This document shows, one piece after another, positions 36,528-44,823 of a stretch of 64,000 bases of DNA (within the stretch, counting starts at the first letter, position 1; each line of letters starts with the position of its first letter). Under the pieces are notes generated by a model. It ran no database searches. It saw only the letters and a program-made list of their open reading frames with translations, and was not told where the DNA came from. The DNA is from Clavibacter michiganensis (GTDB lineage Bacteria; Actinomycetota; Actinomycetes; Actinomycetales; Microbacteriaceae). The stretch is from positions 620,001 through 684,000 of the forward strand of contig NZ_JAFBBJ010000001.1 of assembly GCF_016907085.1 (NCBI RefSeq). Direction: 5' to 3'. The translations under genes were made by a program, and so were the position numbers.

Positions 36528-36590
36528 CTCCTGTGTCTCCCGCGGTGCCCCGCCGCCCGCTCCTCCGACGACCTGAAAGGCCCATCCGCC

Positions 36591-37682
36591 GTGACCGTCA
36601 TCCCGGACGCCGTACCCGCGTCCGCGCCCCCCGGGGCGCAGCCCAAGGCCCGGAAGCAGGGGATCGGGCTCGGCCAGTACATCCTCATCCGCGCCGTGCT
36701 CATCATCCCGACCGTCTTCATCCTCGTGACGCTCGTCTTCTTCCTCATGCGCATCGTGGGCGACCCAATCTCCGCCGCCGTGGGCGACCGCCTCACCCCG
36801 GAGCAGCTCCAGGAGCGTCTCGCGACCGCGGGCTTCGACCGGCCGCTCATCGTGCAGTACGTCGAGTACCTCGGCCAGATCGCCACCGGGAACTTCGGCC
36901 GCTCGCTCACCGACAACCGGCTCATCAGCGAGGTGCTGCTGCAGTACGGCTCGGCCACGCTCGAGCTCGTCGTCTACTCGCTGATCGTCGCCTTCGTCAT
37001 CGGCATCCCGCTCGGCCTCGTCGCCGCCTACTTCAAGGACCGCACGCCCGACGCCGTGCTGCGGATCCTCGCGATCCTCGCCTACGCCACGCCCGTCTTC
37101 TTCGCGGGCCTGCTGCTGAAGCTCGTCTTCTCCGTCTGGCTCGGGATCCTGCCGCTGTCGGGCCGCGCCGACACCCGCGTCGAGGTCGCCCTGGGGAGGC
37201 TGGAGAACCCGACCGGCATCTACCTGATCGACGCGCTCCGCCTCGGCAGCCCCACCGCCGTCAGCGACGTGCTCGAGCACGCGGTGCTCCCGGCGCTCGC
37301 GCTGGGCCTCCTGACCGCGGGCATCTTCCTCCGGCTCGTGCGCACCAACGTCATCTCCACGCTCGGCACCGAGTACGTGGACGCGGCGCGGTCGCGCGGC
37401 GTCGGCGAGTTCCGGCTCACGACCCGGCACGCGCTGAAGCCCGCGCTCATCCCGATCATCACCGTGGTGGGCCTGCAGATCGCCGTCATGCTCGGCGGCG
37501 CGGTGCTCACCGAGACCACGTTCGAGTGGCGGGGCCTCGGCTTCCAGCTCGCGCAGTACCTGGCGGCGCGCGACTTCGTGGCCGTGCAGGGCATCGTGGC
37601 GCTCCTGGCCGTGATCGTCGCGGTCACCAACTTCATCGTCGACGTCATCGCGGCGCTCATCGACCCGCGAGTGAGGTACTGA
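36591..37682 (+). CDS. ABC transporter permease, DppB type
   Basis: A 363-residue inner membrane permease. The first helix is IRAVLIIPTVFILVTLVFFLMRIV, followed by the family's large extracytoplasmic loop (GDRLTPEQLQERLATAGFDRPLIVQYVEYLGQIATGNFGRS). Four to five more helices follow, and the EAA coupling loop is YVDAARSRGVGEFRLTTRHALKPALIPII. GTG 36591 is preceded by GAAAGG at slightly long spacing. The next permease begins 1 bp after its stop. Confidence 0.93.
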   Translation: MTVIPDAVPASAPPGAQPKARKQGIGLGQYILIRAVLIIPTVFILVTLVFFLMRIVGDPISAAVGDRLTPEQLQERLATAGFDRPLIVQYVEYLGQIATGNFGRSLTDNRLISEVLLQYGSATLELVVYSLIVAFVIGIPLGLVAAYFKDRTPDAVLRILAILAYATPVFFAGLLLKLVFSVWLGILPLSGRADTRVEVALGRLENPTGIYLIDALRLGSPTAVSDVLEHAVLPALALGLLTAGIFLRLVRTNVISTLGTEYVDAARSRGVGEFRLTTRHALKPALIPIITVVGLQIAVMLGGAVLTETTFEWRGLGFQLAQYLAARDFVAVQGIVALLAVIVAVTNFIVDVIAALIDPRVRY

Positions 37683-37683
37683 C

Positions 37684-38709
37684 ATGACCGACACCACCAC
37701 CACGGCGCCCGCGCCCGCCCCCGCGCGCCGCACCCTGTTCCAGCGCCTGCCGCTCATCTCGCACGTGCGGCAGAGCGTGGGGCTCCAGCGCGGCATGCTC
37801 GTCGCCGGCATGGTCATCACGGGGATCTTCATCCTCCTCGCGGCGTTCGCGCCGCTCATCGCCCCGTTCGGCTTCGACCAGGACCGGGACGACGCGGGCT
37901 CCTTCACGCGCCAGGCCGCCCCCGACGCCGCGCACATCTGGGGCACGACGGTCGGCGGCTACGACGTGTTCTCCCGGGTCGTCTGGGGCACCCAGACCGC
38001 GCTCTCGGTCGTCGTGATCGCCGTGGTCCTGTCGCTGTTCGCCGGCGTGCTGCTCGGCGTCGTCTCGGGCTACCTCGGCGGCTGGCTCGACCGGATCCTC
38101 GTGGTCATCGCCGACGCCATCTACCCCTTCCCGACGCTGCTGCTCGCGATCGTCGTCAGCATCGTGCTGACCGGCGGGCAGTCGAGCCTCTGGGGCGGCA
38201 TCCTGGCGGCGGCCGTGAGCATCACGGTCGTCTACATCCCGCAGTACTTCCGGGTCATCCGCGCGGAGGTCGTGCGGCTGAAGGCGGAGGCGTTCGTCGA
38301 GAGCGCGAAGGTCATCGGCACGTCGACGCCGCGGATCATGTTCGTGCACGTGCTGCGGAACTCCACGCGCACGCTGCCGCTGATCCTCACGCTCAACGCG
38401 TCCGAGGCGATCCTCACGCTCGCGGGCCTCGGCTTCCTCGGCTTCGGCATCTCGCCGACGTCGGCCGCGGAGTGGGGCTACGACCTCAACCGGGCGCTCG
38501 CGGACACCGCGAGCGGCGTCTGGTGGACGGGCGTCTTCCCGGGCGTCGCCATCGTCCTGCTCGTCCTCGGGCTCACGCTCGTGGGCGAGAGCGTGAACGA
38601 CATCTCCGACCCCAAGCTGCGTGCCCGCAAGCGCGCGAAGACGAGGGACATCTCCGACCCCCAGCCGCGTGCCCGCAAGCGCGCCGACAAGAAGAAGGTG
38701 TCCACATGA
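37684..38709 (+). CDS. ABC transporter permease, DppC type, with duplicated basic tail
   Basis: A 341-residue permease partner. It starts with a cytosolic Pro/Ala-rich arm, then a helix (GMLVAGMVITGIFILLAAFAPLI) and the DppC loop HIWGTTVGGYDVFSRVVWG. The coupling loop is FVESAKVIGTSTPRIMFVHVLRNS. The usual end motif GESVNDISDPKLR is followed by an in-frame copy, so DISDP-x-x-RARKRA occurs twice 16 residues apart before KKKVST. The fused ATPase gene overlaps by ATGA. Confidence 0.92.
   Translation: MTDTTTTAPAPAPARRTLFQRLPLISHVRQSVGLQRGMLVAGMVITGIFILLAAFAPLIAPFGFDQDRDDAGSFTRQAAPDAAHIWGTTVGGYDVFSRVVWGTQTALSVVVIAVVLSLFAGVLLGVVSGYLGGWLDRILVVIADAIYPFPTLLLAIVVSIVLTGGQSSLWGGILAAAVSITVVYIPQYFRVIRAEVVRLKAEAFVESAKVIGTSTPRIMFVHVLRNSTRTLPLILTLNASEAILTLAGLGFLGFGISPTSAAEWGYDLNRALADTASGVWWTGVFPGVAIVLLVLGLTLVGESVNDISDPKLRARKRAKTRDISDPQPRARKRADKKKVST
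38599..38684 (+). repeat. 48-bp-period direct repeat at the end of the DppC-like gene
   Basis: Two 38-nt copies (38599-38636 and 38647-38684) differ at two positions and are 48 bp apart. They encode the duplicated DISDP-x-x-RARKRA tail in frame. A recent tandem duplication is likely. Confidence 0.85.
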
Positions 38710-40418
38710 GCGACGTCGTCTCGATCCGCGACCTCGGCGTCACCTTCGCGACCGACGGCGGCGACGTCCGCGCGGTCGACGGGGTGTCTCTGACCGTCGC
38801 ACCCGGCGAGATCCTCGCCATCGTGGGGGAGTCGGGCTCGGGCAAGTCCGTCACCGCCCGCACGATCCTCGGCCTCCTGCCCGACACCGCCGTCACCGCC
38901 GGGGCCGTGCTCCTCAGCGACCGGACGGGGGCGGGCGCGGTCGACGTGCTCTCCATCTCCGCCGACGAGCTGCGCCGCGCGCGCGGCCGCGACGTCGCGA
39001 TGGTGTTCCAGGAGCCGTCGACGGCGCTCAACCCCGTGCACACGGTGGGCTGGCAGATCATCGAGGGCCTCCGCGCCCACGGCCGCGTCTCGAAGAAGGA
39101 GGGCCGCGCGAAGGCGATCGACATCCTCCGCCGCGTGGGCATCCCCGACCCCGAGACCCGCGTCGACCACTACCCGCACCAGTTCTCCGGCGGGCAGAAG
39201 CAGCGCGTCGTCATCGCGATGGCGCTCGTGCTGGATCCGGGGCTCATCGTCGCCGACGAGCCGACCACCGCGCTCGACGTCACCGTGCAGGCCGAGATCC
39301 TCGACCTGCTGCGCCGATGCCGCGACGAGTTCGGCGCCGCCGTGATCCTCATCACGCACAACATGGGCGTCGTGGCCGACCTCGCCGACCGCGTGGCCGT
39401 CATGTACCGCTCGCGGCTCGTGGAGCAGGCCGACGTCGCCACGCTCTTCGCGTCGCCGAAGGAGGAGTACACGCGGAACCTGCTGGCCTCCGTCCCGAAG
39501 CTCGGCGAGGGCGTCGCCGCGACCGTGGAGCGCGCCGCGGTGCGCACCCGGGCGCGCGCGGAGTCGGCCACCGAGGCGGCGCCCGTCGTCGTCGCGAAGG
39601 GGCTCGAGATCGAGTACCCGGGGCGCCTCGGCTCGCCCGCCTTCCGCGCCGTGAAGGGCGTCGACCTGCGCATCGAGGCGGGTGAGGTCCTCGGGCTCGT
39701 GGGGGAGTCGGGCTCCGGCAAGACCACCATCGGGCGCGCCATCGCGGGACTCACCAACGTGACCGGCGGATCCCTGCAGGTCCTCGGCACCGAGATGCTC
39801 GGCGTGCGCGAGCGCGACTTCCGGAAGCTCCGCGCCGACATCGGGTTCGTGTTCCAGGACCCGGCGACGAGCTTCAACCCGCGCCTCACGATCGCCGAGT
39901 GCGTGGCCGAGCCGCTCATCGTGCACGGCCGCGCGAAGTCGCCGCAGGCCGCGCGCGGCCGCGTCGACGAGCTGCTCGAGGCGGTCCAGCTGCCGAAGGC
40001 GTTCGGCGACCGGTACCCGCACGAGCTCTCGGGCGGGCAGCGCCAGCGCGCGAGCCTCGCCCGCGGGCTCGCGCTCGAGCCGTCGCTGCTGGTCGCGGAC
40101 GAGCCCACGAGCGCGCTCGACGTGTCCGTGCAGGCGCGCGTGCTGGAGCTCTTCGCCGAGCTGCAGCGCGAATTCGGGTTCGCGGCGCTGTTCATCAGCC
40201 ACGATCTCGCCGTCGTCGACCTGCTCGCCGACCGCATCGCCGTGCTGTACCGCGGCGAGCTCGTGGAAGAGGGGACGGGCGCCGAGGTGCTCGGGAACCC
40301 GCAGCACCCGTACACGCAGCGTCTGCTGGCGTCGCTGCCCGTGCCGGACCCGGGCGAGCAGGCCGAGCGCCGCGCCCGGCTGCACGCGCTCCGGGCCGCC
40401 GAGCGGGCCGCCGGCTAG
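38706..40418 (+). CDS. ABC transporter ATPase with two fused nucleotide-binding domains (DppD-DppF type)
   Basis: A 570-residue cytosolic ATPase carrying both domains of a peptide importer. Domain 1 has Walker A GESGSGKS (41-48), signature FSGGQKQR and Walker B LIVADEPTTALD. Domain 2 has Walker A GESGSGKTT, Q-loop FQDPATSFNPRLT, signature LSGGQRQR and Walker B LLVADEPTSALDVS. Each ends with the oligopeptide-family C-terminal motif (P-x-x-x-Y-T-R/Q-x-L-L-A-S-x-P). ATG 38706 overlaps the preceding permease stop. With the receptor and permeases it makes a complete importer. Confidence 0.94.
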   Translation: MSDVVSIRDLGVTFATDGGDVRAVDGVSLTVAPGEILAIVGESGSGKSVTARTILGLLPDTAVTAGAVLLSDRTGAGAVDVLSISADELRRARGRDVAMVFQEPSTALNPVHTVGWQIIEGLRAHGRVSKKEGRAKAIDILRRVGIPDPETRVDHYPHQFSGGQKQRVVIAMALVLDPGLIVADEPTTALDVTVQAEILDLLRRCRDEFGAAVILITHNMGVVADLADRVAVMYRSRLVEQADVATLFASPKEEYTRNLLASVPKLGEGVAATVERAAVRTRARAESATEAAPVVVAKGLEIEYPGRLGSPAFRAVKGVDLRIEAGEVLGLVGESGSGKTTIGRAIAGLTNVTGGSLQVLGTEMLGVRERDFRKLRADIGFVFQDPATSFNPRLTIAECVAEPLIVHGRAKSPQAARGRVDELLEAVQLPKAFGDRYPHELSGGQRQRASLARGLALEPSLLVADEPTSALDVSVQARVLELFAELQREFGFAALFISHDLAVVDLLADRIAVLYRGELVEEGTGAEVLGNPQHPYTQRLLASLPVPDPGEQAERRARLHALRAAERAAG

Positions 40419-40475
40419 GCGGCTCCGAGCGGGGCCCGGTCGACCCCGGGCATGATGGGTCGGAACCCGCATCCG

Positions 40476-40508
40476 TCGTGCGGCCGGTCACGCCGGCCGG
40501 CCGCACGA
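40476..40508 (+). terminator. Hairpin after the fused ATPase gene
   Basis: TCGTGCGGCCGG pairs with CCGGCCGCACGA, a perfect 12-bp stem over a 9-nt loop, in the 113-bp gap before the next ATPase gene. It would end or attenuate the importer transcript. Confidence 0.6.
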
Positions 40509-40531
40509 TCACGCCGAGGACGGAGCAGCGA

Positions 40532-41488
40532 ATGACGCACACCCCCCGAGATACCGGCGCGGACGGCGCATCCGCCGAGCCCGTGCTCGACGCCCGCGAC
40601 CTGCGTCTGGCGTACCCCGCGCGCCGCGGGGCCGAGACGCCGCCGGCCGTCGACGGGATCACGCTGCGGATCCAGCCCGGCGAGGTCCTCGGCGTCGTGG
40701 GCGCGAGCGGATCCGGCAAGTCGTCGCTCGCGCGCGTGCTGGCGGGCCTCATCCCGTCGGGCGACGAGGGGGCCGCCGTGCCGCGGATCACGGGCGGCGA
40801 CGCCTCGGTGCTCGGCCAGGGCCTCCGCCGCATGGGCCGCCGCGCCCGCACGCGCACCACCTACGGCATCGGCTACGTGCCGCAGGACGCCGGCACCACG
40901 CTGCACCCGCAGCTCACCGCCAGCGAGGCCATCGCCGAGCCGATCTTCTCCCGCGACCGCCGCTTCGACAGCCAGGTGGCCGCCCGCCGCGTCGTCACGC
41001 TCCTCACGGCGCTCGACCTCCCGCCCGGCACGCAGGACCGCTACCCGCACGAGCTCTCCAGCGGCCAGCGCCAGCGCGTCGCGCTCGCCCGCGCGCTCGT
41101 CCTCGGCCCGCGCCTCCTCATCGCCGACGAGCCGACCTCGGGCGTCGACGTCATGAGCCGCGTCGCCGTGCTCGACCTCCTGCGCGACCTCCAGTCCCGC
41201 GGCGGCTTCTCCGCCCTCGTGGTCAGCCACGACCTCGCCGTGGTCGAGCGCCTCACCGACCGCCTCGCCGTGCTGCATCGCGGCACCCTGGTCGGCTACG
41301 GCGCGATCGACGACGTGCTCGCGGATCCCACGCACCCGTACGTGCAGGGGCTCGCGGAGTCGCGCACCGCGGCGGACGCCGGCCGGGAGCCCGCGGAACG
41401 GGATCCGGACCCCGCCGAACCGGTCGTCACCCTGCGATCCCCTGAACCGCCCGCCCGCGTCCCGCACCCCAGGAGGCCCCGCACATGA
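40532..41488 (+). CDS. Additional ABC transporter ATPase, oligopeptide family
   Basis: A 318-residue single-domain ATPase. Walker A is GASGSGKSS, the Q-loop region is VPQDAGTTLHPQLTASEAI, the signature is LSSGQRQR (Ser replacing the first Gly of LSGGQ), Walker B is LLIADEPTSGVDV, and the switch His is in VVSHDLAVV. The C-terminus has the family end HPYVQGLAESRT followed by a Pro-rich tail. It lies beyond a hairpin, next to a dehydrogenase gene it overlaps by ATGA, and has no permease of its own. It may serve the upstream permeases as an alternative ATPase, or be part of a different function. Confidence 0.88.
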   Translation: MTHTPRDTGADGASAEPVLDARDLRLAYPARRGAETPPAVDGITLRIQPGEVLGVVGASGSGKSSLARVLAGLIPSGDEGAAVPRITGGDASVLGQGLRRMGRRARTRTTYGIGYVPQDAGTTLHPQLTASEAIAEPIFSRDRRFDSQVAARRVVTLLTALDLPPGTQDRYPHELSSGQRQRVALARALVLGPRLLIADEPTSGVDVMSRVAVLDLLRDLQSRGGFSALVVSHDLAVVERLTDRLAVLHRGTLVGYGAIDDVLADPTHPYVQGLAESRTAADAGREPAERDPDPAEPVVTLRSPEPPARVPHPRRPRT

Positions 41489-42504
41489 CCGACACCACCG
41501 CACCCGCTCCCGGCCCCCGCCGCGTCCATCGCGCGGTCGACGGCGCCACCCCGCACCGCCTCACGGGCGACGCGCGTCCCATCCCCGGCCCGATCGCGAT
41601 GCTGCCGCGCACCGAGGAGGCCTACCTCGAGGCCGTCCGCGAGGCCGGCGGCGAGGTGGTCGAGCTGTCGGAGGAGACCCGCGGCATCGTCTGGCTCTCC
41701 ATCACCCGCGCCGCCGAGCTCACCGACACGCTCGCCGCCAACCCTCAGGTCCAGTGGGTGCAGCTGCCGTTCGCGGGCGTCGACGCCTTCGCCGCGACCC
41801 TCCGCGAGTGCGATCGGCCGGACCTCGTCTGGACGAGCGCGAAGGGCGCCTACTCCGAGCCGGTCGCGGAGCACGCCCTCGCGCTGACCCTCGCGACCCT
41901 GCGGCAGCTGCCGGAGCGCGCCCGGGCGACCTCGTGGGGATCCTCCGCGGGCCTGTCGCTCTACCGCTCCGAGGTCGTCGTGGTCGGCGCGGGCGGCATC
42001 GCGCTGGAGTACATCCGGCTGCTCGCCCCGTTCGACTGCTCCGTGACGGTCGTCCGCCGCAGCGGTGACCCCGTCGAGGGCGCCGACCGCACCGTCACGG
42101 CCGACCGGCTCGACGAGGTGCTCCCCGGCGCCGACGTCGTGATGCTCGCCGCGGCCAGCACCGACGACACCGCCGGGCTCATCGGCGCCGCGCAGCTCGC
42201 CGCGATGAAGGACACGGCCGTGCTCGTCAACATCGCCCGCGGCGCGCTCATCGACCCCGACGCTCTGCTCGACGCGCTGCGCTCGGGCGCCATCCACGGC
42301 GCGGGCCTCGACGTCACGTCGCCCGAGCCGCTGCCCGACGGCCACCCGCTGTTCTCCGAGCAGCGCTGCATCGTCACGCCGCACACCGCCGACACCCCGG
42401 ACATGGTGCGGCCGCTGCTGGCCGAGCGGATCCGCCTCAACACCGAGGCCTTCCTCCGCACGGGGGACTTCGTCGGCATCGTCGAGCCGAGCTCCGGCTA
42501 CTGA
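41485..42504 (+). CDS. D-isomer-specific 2-hydroxyacid dehydrogenase family protein
   Basis: A 339-residue NAD(P)-dependent dehydrogenase. The nucleotide-binding motif is VVVVGAGGIALEYIRLLAPF. Catalytic residues sit in LVNIARGALID (Arg), LDVTSPEPLPDGHPLF (Glu) and VTPHTADT (His). It starts with a long N-terminal substrate domain (WVQLPFAGVDAF). The pairing with an orphan ABC ATPase through a 4-bp overlap suggests co-expression, perhaps with the importer's substrate, but the 2-hydroxyacid used is unknown. Confidence 0.89.
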   Translation: MTDTTAPAPGPRRVHRAVDGATPHRLTGDARPIPGPIAMLPRTEEAYLEAVREAGGEVVELSEETRGIVWLSITRAAELTDTLAANPQVQWVQLPFAGVDAFAATLRECDRPDLVWTSAKGAYSEPVAEHALALTLATLRQLPERARATSWGSSAGLSLYRSEVVVVGAGGIALEYIRLLAPFDCSVTVVRRSGDPVEGADRTVTADRLDEVLPGADVVMLAAASTDDTAGLIGAAQLAAMKDTAVLVNIARGALIDPDALLDALRSGAIHGAGLDVTSPEPLPDGHPLFSEQRCIVTPHTADTPDMVRPLLAERIRLNTEAFLRTGDFVGIVEPSSGY

Positions 42505-42551
42505 CGCGCGTGCCGTCGACGGCACGGCCGCCCGCGCCGCGTCGGGCCCCG

Positions 42552-42557
42552 TAGGGT
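42552..42557 (+). promoter_or_regulatory. -10 box TAGGGT of the lactonase gene (leaderless)
   Basis: TAGGGT ends 7 nt before GTG 42565 and 10 nt before ATG 42568. The regular 6-7 nt spacing elsewhere favours the GTG. Confidence 0.5.
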
Positions 42558-42564
42558 GACAGGC

Positions 42565-43596
42565 GTGATGACGCCCGAGGAAGCCGCCGTGCCCGAGGTC
42601 TCGATGTGGGCGGGCGGCTACACCGCCGACGCGGGCGGATCGGGCGTCGGCATCACGGCCCTCGCGGTCGATCCCATCACGGGCGACCTCGCGGTCGTCG
42701 GCACGGCGGTGGAGACGCCGTCGCCCTCGTTCCTCCTCGCGCACGGCGACATGGTCTACGCGGTGGGAGAGGCGGCCGACCGCGTGGAGGCGTTCCGCCG
42801 GGGGCCGGGCGGCTCGCTGCAGTGGGCGGGCGGACAGCCGAGCGGCGGATCCGGCCCCTGCCACCTGCACGTCGTCGACGGCCTGCTCCTCACCTCGCAC
42901 TACGGCGACGGCACCGTCGCCGTCCACCCCGTCTCGCATGACGGCACCCTCGGCGAGGCGATGCAGCTGCTCGCCGCCGAGGGATCCGGTCCGCGCCCCC
43001 AGCAGGACGGCCCGCACGCGCACGCGACGCTCCACGTCGGCGGCGGCGTCGTCCTCAGCGCCGACCTCGGCACCGACGCCGTCCACGTGCACGCGCTCCG
43101 CGACGGACGCCTCGACCGCATCGGCGCCGTGGCCCTCCCGCCCGGCACGGGGCCGCGGCACATGGCCCTCCTGTCGTCGGGCCGCGTGCTCCTCGTGGGC
43201 GAGCTCGACGGCACGCTGCACGCGCTCGAGGGCCGGGGCGCGTCCTGGCACCTCGCCGCATCCACCGCATGCGCGGCCGAGCCGGACGCGCGCGACTCCG
43301 CCGCCGAGGTGCGGGTGTCCTCCGACGAGCGCCTCGCGTACGTCGGCCTCCGCGGTTCCGACCGGATCGCGGTGGTCGGCATCGCCGCCGACGGCGCGCT
43401 CGCCCCCGTCGCCGCGTTCGACTGCGGCGGCGCGACGCCCCGCCACCACGTCGTCGTCGACGACGGCCTGCACGTGGCGAACCAGGGATCCGGCACGGTC
43501 GCGTCCTTCCGGCTCGACCCGGCGACGGGGCTGCCCACCGCCGGGCCCGCCGTGATCGCGGTGCCGAGCCCGACCTACCTGCTCCCCGTCGACTAG
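42565..43596 (+). CDS. Lactonase-family beta-propeller protein (6-phosphogluconolactonase type)
   Basis: A 343-residue seven-bladed propeller of the YbhE/Pgl lactonase family. Family features are the opening WAGGYTADAGGSGVGI, CHLHVVDGLLLTSHYGDGTVAVHPV, QQDGPHAHATLHV, LGTDAVHVHAL, TGPRHMAL and RHHVVVDDGLHVANQGSGTVASF. It probably hydrolyses 6-phosphogluconolactone or a related sugar lactone in the cytoplasm. GTG 42565 was chosen from promoter spacing; the next codon, ATG 42568, is the alternative. A possible weak terminator is a 6-bp hairpin at 43603-43622. Confidence 0.88.
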   Translation: MMTPEEAAVPEVSMWAGGYTADAGGSGVGITALAVDPITGDLAVVGTAVETPSPSFLLAHGDMVYAVGEAADRVEAFRRGPGGSLQWAGGQPSGGSGPCHLHVVDGLLLTSHYGDGTVAVHPVSHDGTLGEAMQLLAAEGSGPRPQQDGPHAHATLHVGGGVVLSADLGTDAVHVHALRDGRLDRIGAVALPPGTGPRHMALLSSGRVLLVGELDGTLHALEGRGASWHLAASTACAAEPDARDSAAEVRVSSDERLAYVGLRGSDRIAVVGIAADGALAPVAAFDCGGATPRHHVVVDDGLHVANQGSGTVASFRLDPATGLPTAGPAVIAVPSPTYLLPVD

Positions 43597-43624
43597 CGGG
43601 AGCGCACGTCCGGGCGCGTGCGGC

Positions 43625-43990
43625 TCAGCGCAGCAGGAGGGGAGCGGCCGCCCGGATCTCCTCCTCGACCCCGAGACCGCGCCAACCGGACGCGGTGAAC
43701 GCCCGGCCGTCGACCCCGTTGCGGTCCATCAGGGCGAAGCCGACCGCGCGGATCCCCGAGTACGCGATGAGCACGGGGCGCACGGGGTCGGAGACGAGGC
43801 GCACGATGCGCTCGCGCCGGGCCTCGAGGACGGGCAGCGTGTCCGCGGGCCCGTCGGCCGGTCGGACGAGGATCGCGTCGGCGACCGGGTCGTCGGGCGC
43901 GGCGTCGCGCGAGCGGACGTCCGCGTCGAGCAGCGGCCACAGCCGGTCCGCGTCGTTCGGACGCGCGACCACGACCTGGAACATCCCCAT
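43625..43990 (-). CDS. Hypothetical protein (121 aa)
   Basis: An unrecognised 121-residue protein starting MGMFQVVVARPNDADRLWPLLDADVRSRD. It has alternating strands and helices, no cysteines, no signal peptide and no membrane segment. The central PVRPVLIAYSGIRAVGFALMDRNGVDG looks like a buried strand-turn-strand, and the end GVEEEIRAAAPLLLR an amphipathic helix. A TAGCGT box 6 nt before the ATG supports both its reality and its start. It is convergent with the lactonase gene, 28 bp away, and lies beyond the tRNA-Asn terminator. Confidence 0.65.
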   Translation of the reverse strand: MGMFQVVVARPNDADRLWPLLDADVRSRDAAPDDPVADAILVRPADGPADTLPVLEARRERIVRLVSDPVRPVLIAYSGIRAVGFALMDRNGVDGRAFTASGWRGLGVEEEIRAAAPLLLR

Positions 43991-43996
43991 GTCCCG

Positions 43997-44002
43997 ACGC
44001 TA
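43997..44002 (-). promoter_or_regulatory. -10 box TAGCGT for the 121-aa hypothetical gene (leaderless)
   Basis: On the minus strand TAGCGT ends 6 nt before ATG 43990, the same geometry as at recO and dnaG. Confidence 0.5.
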
Positions 44003-44028
44003 CCCGGCGCGGGCCAGCGCCAGCGGGC

Positions 44029-44065
44029 AAAGTAAAAGGCCCCGCGGGTGGAGCCGCGAGGCCTT
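44029..44065 (-). terminator. Intrinsic terminator of tRNA-Asn
   Basis: A 12-bp stem (44036-44047 with 44054-44065, one G-T pair) is followed on the minus strand by a T-rich tail read as TTTACTTT. This is the only terminator in the window with a convincing T-tract. It lies 3 nt after the tRNA. Confidence 0.85.
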
Positions 44066-44067
44066 CG

Positions 44068-44140
44068 CTCCCCGAGTTGGACTCGAACCAACAACCTGCC
44101 GGTTAACAGCCGGCTGCTCTGCCAATTGAGCTATCGAGGA
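44068..44140 (-). tRNA. tRNA-Asn (GTT)
   Basis: A 73-nt cloverleaf. The acceptor TCCTCGA pairs with TCGGGGA (one T-G), discriminator G. The anticodon stem GCCGG/CCGGC encloses loop CTGTTAA, with anticodon GTT at 44105-44107. The T arm is GTTGG-TTCGAGT-CCAAC. The 3' CCA is not encoded. A T-tailed hairpin follows immediately. Confidence 0.95.
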
Positions 44141-44217
44141 TCACGTGGAGCAACCTGCAAAGCGTAGCAAAGAAATCGGTCGCCTCCGGTCACCGGGTGT
44201 CGACCCGGGCGCGTCCC

Positions 44218-44784
44218 TCAGTCCTCGAGGTGGTCGCGCCCCGGGAGCCACGACTGCCCGGGCACGCCCCAGCCGCTCTTGCGGATGACCTTCGCCACCG
44301 GCTTCCGGTGCTCGTGCGCGAGCCGGTCGGTGTACAGCAGGCCGTCGAGGTGGTCGAACTCGTGCTGCAGGATGCGCGCGAACCACCCGGCCGCCTCGAT
44401 CTCGAAGGGCGTGCCGTCGAGGTCGACCGCGCGGAGGATCGCCCGGTCGGCGCGCACCAGCGGGAAGCGCTCGCCCGGGAAGGAGAGGCAGCCCTCCTCC
44501 TCGGTGTCCTCGTCGGCCTCGCGCACGGCGACGGGCGTGATGAAGAGGTCCGGGTTGACGGCGACGCCCCGCAGCGGCTCGCCCTCGTCGGTCTCGTACG
44601 AGTAGACGAACACGCGCAGCGGCACACCCACCTGGGGCGCCGCGAGACCCACGCCCGGCGCCTCGTCCATGGTGTCGTACATGTCGGCCACGAGGGCGCG
44701 CAGGTCGTCGTCGAACGCCTCCACCTCGCGGGCCGGGGCGTGCAGGACGGGGTCTCCGGTGATCCGGATGGGGAGGACGGCCAT
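44218..44784 (-). CDS. def: Peptide deformylase
   Basis: A 188-residue metalloenzyme that removes the formyl group from nascent proteins. Motif 1 is GVGLAAPQVG (44-53), motif 2 EGCLSFPGE with metal ligand Cys99 (the family often has EGCLS-V-P), and motif 3 QHEFDHLDG with His141, Glu142 and His145. The length is usual for type I. ATG 44784 is preceded by TATCAT at 7 nt and no ribosome site. It shares a 39-bp divergent region with the DMT transporter. Confidence 0.95.
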   Translation of the reverse strand: MAVLPIRITGDPVLHAPAREVEAFDDDLRALVADMYDTMDEAPGVGLAAPQVGVPLRVFVYSYETDEGEPLRGVAVNPDLFITPVAVREADEDTEEEGCLSFPGERFPLVRADRAILRAVDLDGTPFEIEAAGWFARILQHEFDHLDGLLYTDRLAHEHRKPVAKVIRKSGWGVPGQSWLPGRDHLED

Positions 44785-44791
44785 GCTGCCG

Positions 44792-44797
44792 ATGATA
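44792..44797 (-). promoter_or_regulatory. -10 box TATCAT of the deformylase gene (leaderless)
   Basis: On the minus strand TATCAT ends 7 nt before ATG 44784. It lies only 14 bp from the oppositely oriented TAGGGT box at 44812-44817. Confidence 0.55.
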
Positions 44798-44811
44798 GGC
44801 GGACCGCCGGG

Positions 44812-44817
44812 TAGGGT
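44812..44817 (+). promoter_or_regulatory. -10 box TAGGGT of the DMT transporter gene (leaderless)
   Basis: TAGGGT ends 6 nt before GTG 44824, back to back with the deformylase promoter. Confidence 0.55.
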
Positions 44818-44823
44818 CGGGGC

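Noticed and set aside
34920..37946. A long minus-strand frame opposite the peptide-receptor and permease genes
   Set aside because: Low-complexity composition, no recognisable domain, and it spans two genes and a terminator on the other strand.
43603..43622. Hairpin after the lactonase gene as a terminator
   Set aside because: Only 6 bp with an 8-nt loop and no T-tract. It is mentioned with the gene but too weak to list alone.
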